This document shows, piece by piece, positions 11,390 through 20,812 of a stretch of DNA of 56,484 nucleotides. Source of the stretch: Hydnum rufescens UP504. Its lineage: Eukaryota; Basidiomycota; Agaricomycetes; Cantharellales; Hydnaceae. Position 1 is the first letter of the stretch; each line of letters begins with the position of its first letter. The stretch is from contig MU128947.1 in NCBI GenBank assembly GCA_014904985.1, positions 33,380-89,863 on the forward strand, in the 5' to 3' direction. Under the pieces are notes generated by a model that had not been told where the DNA came from, made no database searches, and saw nothing but the letters and a program-made list of their open reading frames with translations. The translations under genes and the position numbers were made by a program.

Positions 11390-11932
11390 TTGTGTCAGAT
11401 GTTGCCCACATGTTTCCTTGTCATAATACAGATGTCATCTAGGGCGATTTGGTAGAGCCATTGAGTGTACACACAGAACAATAGATACCAAAAAAAAAAA
11501 TAAGAAGGAAGGGTTGCCAAAGATCTTTATTCCATAACTTAAAGCTTGAGTAGGCAATCAGAGACATGGAGGATCACATTGCTGTGACACAGGAGGGATC
11601 AGAAGAGGTGGGGTGTTGATTTTTGATGTGGCAGTAGGTTTTTATCATAGACTGGTAACAGTTTTTTGAATTCTGGCACTTTCTGTGACTCAACATTTTG
11701 TGGCTCCAGGGTGTCAACTTGAAATTTCTTTTGGCCTCATGTTTATAGGGTCATCTAAGATCTATAGTTTTAGTTGTAGTCTTGTGATGCAGCTTGTAGA
11801 GATTGTTTCAGGGATTTCCTTTTTGAGAATAGATTTTTCCTTTTATGGACATTCTTCAGAGGATTCATAAGTGGATTCGGCGATCTGGGACTCCTCCAAG
11901 GGGTTCCCTAGGATTTCTTGGAGAAGGTTCCT
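11390..11932. other. No gene seen; AT-rich
   Basis: It contains an A-run near 11,490. Nothing recognisable was found on either strand. Confidence 0.4.
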
Positions 11933-13900
11933 TCATTTCCACTCCACAATTTTATTTTCCCAATAGCCCCATGAATCTGTAGCTCTTGGTGGTGGCCAAA
12001 GGTAGGTTCTCAATTGATTTTCCAGTCTGAGTGATACTGGGAAGAGTTGTTTCATTATTTTTGTTTCTCCTTTGTATTTCATGGCTTGGTCTGTGATTTT
12101 TGTGTATTTTGCTACATTATTTTGATTTAAATGATGGTCTGTGGCGCTGTGGAACTTGTTGCTGGTGATGTCCATTGTGGCTATTTGGTCATGCATATGG
12201 TATTTCTTTAAGTGGTTTCTGGCAAATATTCCATTGATTGGGGTTCCATCTAATTCTGCTAGTTGATAGGATCCACAGGGATGATGATGCTGACCTCAGT
12301 ATGGTCCAATCCACTGTATTTCCCCTTTTCATTCCATGTTGCATTTGTAATATGGAATTGAATACTAGTACAATTGTACCTGCTTGATAATTTCCATCTA
12401 CCAATGTATTTTCATTTCATCTGGCATAATCTTGAGTGCTTCAGATTCTTGCTTGAAGGACATCATTTGAGGCAGCTTGAATATCTTCATCTCTATGTGC
12501 CAATTGGATCCCACGGATTCTTAATAATTCTTCCATGGTTTGGATTGTTCCCCATATTAATGTGTACCATGATGCATCTGTAATGTTGAATGGAAACACA
12601 TGATTTACCCCATAGAGTAGGTAATAGGGGGTGTGGCTGGTCATTCATTTTACTGTTACCCAGTCCACCCACATGCATGAATAAAAATAGTTTGACCATT
12701 TACTTGGGTTTCCTTTGCATGCAACAAATAGCAAATTTATCCAAGTCCTGTGCCTGCATTCTATCATACCATTTGCTTCTGGGTGATAAGGTGCAGCTCG
12801 GACAATTGGAACATTATATTCATCCACCATTGTTTGGACTAATCCATCAAATTCCATACCATTGTCTGTTGTGATTTGTAATACACAGCCGAACTGGCAC
12901 ATGACATCCTCAAATAGAAACCAGGCGACATTTTTACTTGAAGCCTTATGTAACATTTTTGCTTCCAGCCATCTGGAGAGATCATCCTGGAGATCCATGA
13001 TATATTTGAATCCGTTAGATACCAGCATGTGGACTGTGTCCATATTAAATTTACATAATATAGTGTTAATGTAGGTCAGGCTCAAAGTGATTTTTGGTTG
13101 GGTTGTGGATCTTAATTGGCACTCATGGCATGTCTGGCAATACCAGGCTACATAGGATAGCATGTTTGGCCGAAAGAATCTATCAGATAATTTCTTGAAA
13201 GTTGGGCCTCATCCACAGTGGCCTGATTCATCATGTGCTGCTTTACATAAGTGGGCTCAATCATCCAGGTTTTTAACAACTTTCAATGGCAATTGGCCAT
13301 TTCTAGTTCTTCTCCACAGGGTTCCTTGATACATAAAATAGTGCTTGGTGGCCTGAATGAATGTTTTGGTGTTCTTGACTCCTGGGGGTATTTTTAAATG
13401 CTTTAAATAGAATTGAATTCTTTCCCAATAGTCTTTTCCATCAGAATCCTTGATTTTGTGGGGATGTTCTTTGATTTTGGAGTCAGTTTCTGGGTGTTGG
13501 GATTGTGAATGTTGAGACTGTGAGTGCTGGGAGAGTGTCCTGAAATCTTTTTGAACTATTGAATGAGCTTGATATGAAAGAGCTACAAATCCTCCATTCC
13601 TAGTTGCATTTTCTTGTGGCCTAATTGAGAGTATTGTGTTATTTTGCCTGAATTCCATGATGTCTTGATAGGATTCCCTTTTGATTTTTGTTGTTGATAA
13701 TATGGATGCTGAGGAACTGTGCAAGATCCAGTGTTCATATTCTTCAAGAGATCATGGCCCAGTAATAAAATGGCCTGGTTCATCTGGTTCTAGTTCGGGT
13801 TTTTGATTACAAATCTTGGTTACATAAGCATATTTTTTACCATGTAGAAAACTTTTTATTTTGTTCATCAAATGGAGTCATTTCAACTGAGTTTCCTTGA
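11933..13900 (-). pseudogene. Ty3/gypsy-like retrotransposon pol remnant (integrase and flanks)
   Basis: On the minus strand the order is: a linker with TFIQATKHYFMYQGTLWRR (near 13,350); an HHCC zinc-binding module (H and H in AAHDESGHCG, C and C in CQTCHEC, about 13,240-13,110); and the integrase core. The core shows all three acidic residues: D in NMDTVHM (about 13,040), D in TTDNGMEF (about 12,860) and E in NGMIECRHR (about 12,765). Downstream, the C-terminal part (TPYYLLYGVNHVFPFNI, and later LAELDGTPING) is in several frames. A TGA (complement of 13,209-13,211) interrupts the zinc module where an Arg codon is usual. I see no reverse transcriptase or RNase H and could not define LTRs, so this is an inactive fragment. 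Confidence 0.75.
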
Positions 13901-14115
13901 TATCTTTGGGCAGTAGCAAGATAAGGTTGTCCTAAACACTCCAACAGATCATTGATCAAGGTCTAAGGTCAGAGCACTTCCAAACTCACATTTTCAGATA
14001 CTAGACAGTTATTCCTTCCACACCACCACTGGGAAAGGACCTTGGTTGGCACAATCCTTACACAAATGGACACAGGCTTACCTCCAGAACCAAGATATCC
14101 TTCCCACAAATCCAT

Positions 14116-15368
14116 ATGGTACCTGGAGTGTCTCAGTGTTGGGACCTGGCCACAGAATTACACCTCCACTTACAGTCAAAGGGCAAATACATTGCAGCTC
14201 ATGACATCATATGGTATATAAGTGGGCCTAGTGTAAAGGAGTGCTTTGGCCTCAAGAGAATAATCAGTCTTTCCATGGCAACTCAGTGGCTAAAGATAAT
14301 GGAGTACCAATGGGAAAAGGAGCCAATGGGGCAATATGCCATGGACATGAATGAAATGATGTGGTTGCATACCATCAGAACACAATGCTCCCATTTTGGG
14401 ATGGGGTTCTGCCAACAATGCAGAGATGGAACAAGGAGGGCATCGAGGTGGACACCAAAAGGCCTGGACAGTGAACAGTGGTCTGGACACATGATGAGTC
14501 CACATTCTATGCTCATGATCATCAGAAACACCACTGGGTGTATTCCAAAGAGACAGCAAAACCTATTCAGAAGGGGGAAGGTGCATCCCTGATGGTGTCA
14601 GATTTCTGCTCTGCTGACTATGGCTGGCTTTGCTCACCAGAGGGGGAGGAGGCCTCCATCCTCTTCAAACCTGGTAAAGGATGAGATGGATATTTCACTA
14701 ATGAAGAGATCTATGACCAAGTGTCAGTGGCTGCCAAACTTGCCACAAAGCTCTACCCTCCCAACAATCATGTCTTTGCATTTGACAATGCCACAACCCA
14801 TACAAAATGTCTGGAAGATACACTGTCGGCAATGAAGATGCCAAAGAAGATGTCACTGAAAGGAAAGAACTTCCTCTGTGAGGTGACCAGGCATGATGGG
14901 AGTGGAAAGCCAGTCCTAGACTCATCAGGGAATGTTGTCAAGGACAAGATGCAGATGCATGATGGGACAGTTCTGGATGGCTCACCACAATGTGTCTACT
15001 TCACCCCTAATCACCAGTACACCAGCCAATTCAAAGGCATGGCAGTGATACTCAAGGAGCATGGGGTTGATGTGGATGGACTCAAATTGAAAGCACAATG
15101 TGGAAAGGGTGGGTTCAAATGTCAGACTAACATTGTGCCCCCTGGTACTAACCCCTGTTGCTGCTGGAAGGCCATGTTTGATCAGCCCAACTTCACAAAG
15201 CAAAAGTCTTGCATTGAGGAGCTTCTGGAGTCGCTGGGCCATGGGTGTACCTTCTACACATGCTTTCACTGCAAGTGTAACTTTATTGAGTCCAACTGGG
15301 GTCATGCAAAGCATGTGTACCAAGAGCATCCTGAATCCTCAGTGAAGATCAGCTTAAGGCCAATGTAG
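14116..15368 (+). pseudogene. DDE transposase of the Tc1/mariner-like superfamily, decayed
   Basis: The best frame ends at TAG 15,366-15,368. It shows a DDE/DDD-type core: first Asp in WTHDESTFYAHD (about 14,490), second Asp in FAFDNATTHTK (about 14,780), and an acidic third residue in the FIESNWGHAK motif (about 15,285), preceded by a paired Cys/His stretch (TCFHCKCN). This is the layout of the common basidiomycete DDE endonuclease. The upstream part (14,116-14,345) is one frame off, with a one-base loss near 14,340. In-frame TGA codons at 14,352, 14,472 and 14,682 each sit where Arg (CGA) is expected. I did not find the terminal inverted repeats. Confidence 0.75.
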
Positions 15369-16915
15369 AGTCTGCCCTGGCATCCATACCTTTAGTGTCT
15401 ATGCAAAGGTCCATTTCTTGTATTGCATATAATTATATCTGAAACCCAGATTGCACAGATTTTCAAACTGTTGTTGGAGGGAAAAATCCCTGTGACATAG
15501 AGTTCCCTTTCAGTGTTGAATTTTCCAATGAATGAATTAAAAATGTAACAATATGTCATCTGAATAACAATTCTTTCATCTGTTCAAGAATGAGCCTGAA
15601 TTCCATATGCTTGAAAACATGTAAATGGAATGCTCATTCCCCCTGTACACGAGTCAATCTCCCAAGATTTTCAACAGGCCACAGGGACTGTATCCATCTA
15701 TGCCCTGCCATAAGCCATGATATGGTGGACCTGGCAATTCAACTTGCCCTTCTGTATATCATCTTGAATTCTCCTTCATTCACCTCAAATCAATCCTGCT
15801 GCCTTAAGGGCAACTCTAACAAATTGGTATTATGTAATGCGGTGGATTACACACCCAGGCCTTCATACCTACTTGTAGATGCATTACATAATCAAATAGG
15901 GGCAAATGCGGCACTCTCAAGGAGTATTCATCGAATTTCTCTGTCAGTTCTAATCAGATCAGCTTGAAAAAGTAGCATCCTACAAGATATTATTTACACC
16001 TATCCATTGATACCAAGTACGAGTCAATACGATTAAAACTGCATGTTCTAGAATGATTTTACTATGGAATCCATGCTCTTAAGAAGTATTTTTCTCTTTT
16101 TGAAGTCAATTCATATCTAATTGACTTGAAAATATAGTGCCCTGAAAGCTGTAATCAATACCTATCGAATTACATCAATTACGTGCTCATCAAATCAAAA
16201 CTGAAGCTTCTGGAACAATTCCACCTGCTCATTCATAATCAGAAGGTGTATTTTTCAAATTTCTCTGTCAGTTTTGATTGTATTTGCATGAAACAACTGC
16301 TCCTAGAAAGGTATTAAAAATACCCATCCAACGGTATAAAGGGAGTCACTAAAAAAGAAGAACTTGGTGTTCTGCATATGAATTTCCCCCTTGTCTCAGG
16401 AGAACATCATTCCCCCCTCCAATTTTCAAATATCAAATATTGTCTGGCAGCCTTATATCCAAAGGATAGGACATCCAGGATGATGTATTCCACCATTCCT
16501 CAAGGGAATCTGTCCAAAAGGGAAGGAGAAATAGTCATTTTATGCTTTATCCTATCCCCAGCCTTGTAAATTGAATATCTCTGTCAGTTCTGAAGCTTTT
16601 GACTTGATTGTTTTTCTCCATATTTACCCTATCCCCCTGCTTCCATCGGATATTTGATCTCATAGCCAGGTTGTATATTAAGCAAATTGTGTTGAAAATT
16701 CCATTGTCTTCCCCCTCCCCAGTCTGAAGCACTGAAGTATTGCTGCTGGATTTCCAGGCAAATTCCATCTGAGGACACTCCTCCTACTGCACTTTGTCTA
16801 AGACCACAAGACTAGGACCTTGGAGTGTGGTATTTGTGGCATAATTTCCCCTTTATTCATCTGCTTGGGCAACTACTGCTGACAGTGGATTATCTTCTAT
16901 CCTAAAGACCCTCCT
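15369..16915. repeat. Non-coding; degenerate tandem repeats of roughly 160/320 bp
   Basis: TCTCTGTCAGTT followed by T/C-TRAT occurs near 15,940, 16,262 and 16,576 (spacing about 320). Between them related blocks recur, such as AGCATCCTACAAG/TGCCCTGAAAG/TGCTCCTAGAAAG and CACCTATCCATTGATACC/ATACCTATCGAATTAC/ACCCATCCAACGG, implying half-units of about 160 bp. No coding frame is convincing. Confidence 0.5.
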
Positions 16916-16959
16916 ACACTTGGACCTGAATATTCATATTATTTTGGTGGCCCCCATTC

Positions 16960-17156
16960 TTTGTTCTTTATTCCATATCATGGACTGTAGCAGAGATTCC
17001 CCCTTTTTCTCTTGCTTACACCATTCACTCTGGTTTATGGATGCTTATCAGAAAGGCGTGAATGGAGCAGAGGCAGCATGGGCCAGCAAAAAATATTGTG
17101 GACATCAAGTCCTCCCAGAAAGTTTAATGATGGACATGGATAAGTACCTGTCCTAA
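16960..17156 (+). pseudogene. Short unidentified C-terminal protein fragment
   Basis: An open frame ends at TAA 17,154-17,156 with a protein-like segment (MDAYQKGVNGAEAAWASKKY and a following GHQVLPES). It resembles a conserved Gly/Ala/Trp tail seen in repeat-encoded basidiomycete proteins, but I cannot name it. It may belong to the same element as the helicase fragment nearby. Confidence 0.3.
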
Positions 17157-17689
17157 TTTTTGTGTCTTGTGGTTACCCCAGACACAGCCATTCCCCCAGA
17201 GACTAGAATCAGAAATAAAATGAGCAACAAGCAAATGAACAAACAAATGAATGAATGAATGAACAAATGAATGAACAAATGAACAAACAATGGAACATTC
17301 CAGTATTTACATAATAAATGACCAACATCCAGTCACAGACTGTGGGTAGACAGTTACACAAATATAATGTAATCTGCCTGCTGCCACCTGCCCCCCCCCC
17401 CCACATGGAAAGACTTAGTCAAGTCACCCAAGAATTTCAGTGGCACAGCCATAACCCTAATTGATTACATATACAGTCATGTGATGTTGATGAGTATGCA
17501 TGACAACTATCTTATCATGTTGAAGCTTAATGCTGTTCTTGAATGTCTGCATAGCAACTTCCTGGATATTCCTTCTTTCCTATCAACATTAATGAGGAGC
17601 CAAATCCCATCCCATATAAGCATTATCACATTGCTATCAATCATAAATGTACTTCAGGCATTTTTTGGTGTGATTCTTCAGCATAATAA
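17157..17689. repeat. Simple repeats: (AATG/AACA)n and a poly-C run
   Basis: AATGAATGAATG/AACAAACA tetramers fill about 17,222-17,292. A run of 12 C lies at 17,391-17,402. No gene was seen. Confidence 0.7.
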
Positions 17690-18320
17690 CAAGATGTGTT
17701 AATTCATTAAACTCTGGATGGAACCCTTCACCATGACACCCTCCCCACTCATCAATGCAGTGACATTCATTGACTATTATACAGTCAACACCTTCACAGA
17801 ACTTCTTCTGCCACCAAAGTGCCCAGAAGTGCAGGTCAACTATCAGCTCAGGACTGATTGAAATGACACAATATTTATGATTCTCAATATCCTGATAAGT
17901 ATGTAATAGTCAGTCTGCATCATGGATATGCTCTGAGAACTTGATTCATGCCTTCAGTACATCTTTATTGAGAGTATCACAAGTCACCAATATAGATGTG
18001 AGCCTCAGATGGGATGCTTCATCTGCTAGCTGCCTCCCAATATTTTTGAGAGGAACCACAATAAATGTCAGTAATTTCCCAGATCCCATTGCCACAGTGA
18101 GGACAATGTAGGAAATTTCAGAGAGCTGTGCCTGGCAAACCTCCAATTTCCAAAGACAAGGGGTGCAATTGTAGTCTGTTGTCAAAAGTGACAAGATAAT
18201 TGGAACAGTCAGAACAGCCATGTTATAAATGGTGTATGCAGGGACAGAGTCAACAAAAGGTAAATATGGTTGTATCTGAGGTAAATAATCCTCAGTGTAA
18301 ACATAAATGATGCCAGTCAT
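17690..18320 (-). pseudogene. RecQ-like DEAD-box DNA helicase fragment
   Basis: Reading down from 18,320 gives a motif-I region (VAMGSGKLLTFIVVPLKN, Walker A GSGK near 18,085) preceded by LEVCQAQLS, then motif Ia-like sequence to a TGA near 17,946. In a nearby frame comes SISPELIVD, then a motif II-like IIVNECHCIDEWGG (about 17,760), and FHPEFNELTHL, which matches the RecQ pattern of Walker B followed by H-C-x-x-x-W-G and F-R-P-E-Y. The usual DEAH/DECH Asp is Asn here. Frames change and stops follow, and the C-terminal helicase domain is missing. Such helicase fragments travel in basidiomycete repeats. It is inactive as it stands. Confidence 0.6.
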
Positions 18321-19600
18321 TATGGCATCTTCCCTGCATTGTTAATTGGACTTGTTCTGTGGGCTGTCTCTTATTGCTGTTAATTATTAGTAATCATTCA
18401 ATTTCAGGTTTTGGAGTTTGTTGCATAACTCAGATCTACCTACTCTAGTTGAGACTAAGTCCAGGAAGATGCCATAAGGACTGGGAAGGAGTCTGGGCAC
18501 TCACTTGATTGCTACTAGAAACAAGAGATTGGGTGGTTTAGCTGAGTTACTGGTCATATTTTCCCCTTTGGGTGACAAAGTGCTGAAAGGCTAGTTAATC
18601 CTGCTGCAAGTGTTATTTGAAGCATAAGACATACTTGAGGAGATGGAGGTTCAATTTGCCTTCAGAACAAATAAGTTTGTGAATGAGACTAGCATTAGAT
18701 AAGGTCATTAGGTAAAGTAAATGAGACAATAGGAATTAGTCAGTAGATATGAGTGAAGTCAAAGTTCAATAGAAAGTGAGGTTTGAGAGATACCCCTGGG
18801 GTAAAGCCTGGGGGGATAGGTTTGCTTTGGGTACCAGTAATGCCTATATTATATACCCTTGTAAGTGCTGTATCCTAGTATTATTAATGTAACCATTACA
18901 ACCTTCATGCAAACTACATTGAAAATAACCATTATAGCTATCATAGCCATTATAGCATGTATGGGCTGTTACTTTGTTAACTTCCAGATTATAGCAAGAA
19001 AAAAAATTATGGTGATATATCATCTCATATCAAACTATATCTTAAATTTGGTTTTTCAGACACTGGTGGAGATGGTATGGACATCATCCCAAGACATCCA
19101 TGGTCCAATACTTTCTTTTTCTAATTAGGCTTGGGCAGCCAACCCATATAGGTCTGAATCCCATGTAACATGCCCAGTGCATGGCCCATCTGTATAGTAT
19201 GTATATTACAAGCACCCCATGCCACAATTCAGTGTGTACTTCATATTCTTCACTTCTGCCCCAACTCTACAGTAACACCCCCACATACAGAGCATTTACT
19301 GAGTAGTTCATCAAGGTCATTCAAGAGGCAGATCAAGAGGACATTGTGAAGTAAGGAGATGGCAAATAGCTTTTTTTTTCTATTTTTCCAGACTACTAGA
19401 GGCCAGAAAGCAGGTCAATATAGAACAGAGTGGAGCCAACCAGTTTCACTGAATATCTGATTGAATTTGATTCTGGATGTTGCCCAAAGCCAATTACTCA
19501 CATCCAGCTCTCCCTATGAGGATGGGGGGCCTCTGAGGTGTAAATCACATGATAGCATTAATTTAACCTAATTATATTCACTGACTAAGCACACTATGTA
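18321..19600. other. No gene seen; CpG-poor AT-rich DNA
   Basis: There is a short imperfect CATTATAGC repeat near 18,925-18,960 and T-runs near 19,370. No supported ORF or RNA gene was found. Confidence 0.45.
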
Positions 19601-20299
19601 AGGGGGTGGTCAGGACCCCTGGAAAGCTCCAATATAGGTCCCATCCACAATGGCCACTTTTTGGCCCCTTTTTTTTTGGAAAATGTCTGGGCCAAAACTG
19701 GACTACCTTTTGCCATTTTGAGCTCTATGTCCGAGTTTTTGATGACCACCAAAGTGGATTTGCAGCTGATGTCCGAGGCTGAGGACCACCTCCCTATATA
19801 TTGGATCATATTTCCCAATGCTTTCATATGATGAGCTCCCTCAATACATAAAGAAATCAGTCCCTTGATCACACTCAATGGGTTCATCGGTCAAGAATCC
19901 CATACTATGAAGGCTAATGGATGTATGGTGAACCTGGTGACACTGGGGAGTGATGCTATAAGACTCTACCAAGCCCATCAATTGCCTTAACAGCAAGCTA
20001 TGAGGGAAGATGTCAACTCATAGCCTCAATTGGGCTTTTGGCATATTTTTTGAGGGGCATGGCTTGTTTATGAATTTCTTGGCATTTTCTTGATTTTTTT
20101 GGCATTTATTTTGATTTTTAGAGGTCCAATCCCCAAATGACTACCAAACAACCCTTTTCAACATGTCCGATCCAAAAAAGACCACCAAACAGTGGAAATT
20201 TTGAGAAATTTGAGGACCACCAAGGCCCTAAAAACGGCATTTTGTGGATCGGACCTATATTAGAGCTTTCCAGGGTCTTGGGTGGTTCTCCACCACCCC
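19601..20299. mobile_element. Non-autonomous DNA element with long terminal inverted repeats (about 700 bp)
   Basis: GGACCCCTGGAAAGCTCCAA and about 40 further bases from 19,613 recur inverted at about 20,222-20,280 (CTTTCCAGGGTC, GGACCTATATTAGAGC, GGGCC). Outer ends read GGGGGTGGT and ACCACCCC. TIRs are about 60-70 bp. No transposase lies inside; the centre is AT-rich with repeated GACCACC words. Flanks TGTAA and GCAAG give no clear target-site duplication. Its right end sits 4 bp from where lipase repeat A begins. Confidence 0.65.
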
Positions 20300-20302
20300 G
20301 CA

Positions 20303-20812
20303 AGCTAGAAATTTCACCCCTTGCAGTGCAGCAAATCACTCAGCAGGTGCTCAGCACAGGGGGGTCATGAATAGAACTATCCATCTATAATTTACCCTAG
20401 TGACAGTCCCAGTGGGCCTTAGGTTTTGTCTTAAGCTATCCGGCACTCGAGAGACTTCTGTTCATGAAAACATTACACATGGAAAACATTGATAATTTGT
20501 TGAGCGTGTCTTTTGCAAGTCATTTCGTGCAGGAAAGAAAGAGAAAGGGAAAAAGAGAGCAAGGGGAGGGGGAATTGAGCAGCAGAATCGTACCGTTCGA
20601 GGACTACCTACGTACGGCGAGACCACATCTTCGTACATAAGCCCGACAGTACGACTCTTAAGTGTGAAACGCAGAGGGTAAAATAAAGTGTCGACTTTAT
20701 CAATGATGCACGATAGACACCAGCCCACACGCGCCTTTTATCAATTGAAACATGATTGAAAGGGAAAAAGGATGAATGCTCAAGAAAAAGGGAACGAGAA
20801 AGTGCCTGCTAA
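20303..20812 (-). repeat. Duplicated 3' flank of lipase copy A
   Basis: From AGCTAGAAATTTCACCCC (20,303) to the stop codon of copy A the sequence matches the flank of copy C (from 37,715) closely, apart from small indels. It fixes the downstream border of the A/C duplication unit. Reading frames here are 3'-UTR shadows. Confidence 0.8.

Noticed and set aside
10507..13900. A single full-length minus-strand retrotransposon
   Set aside because: The putative gag-like ORF lies downstream of the integrase, the wrong order, and no reverse transcriptase or LTR pair was found.
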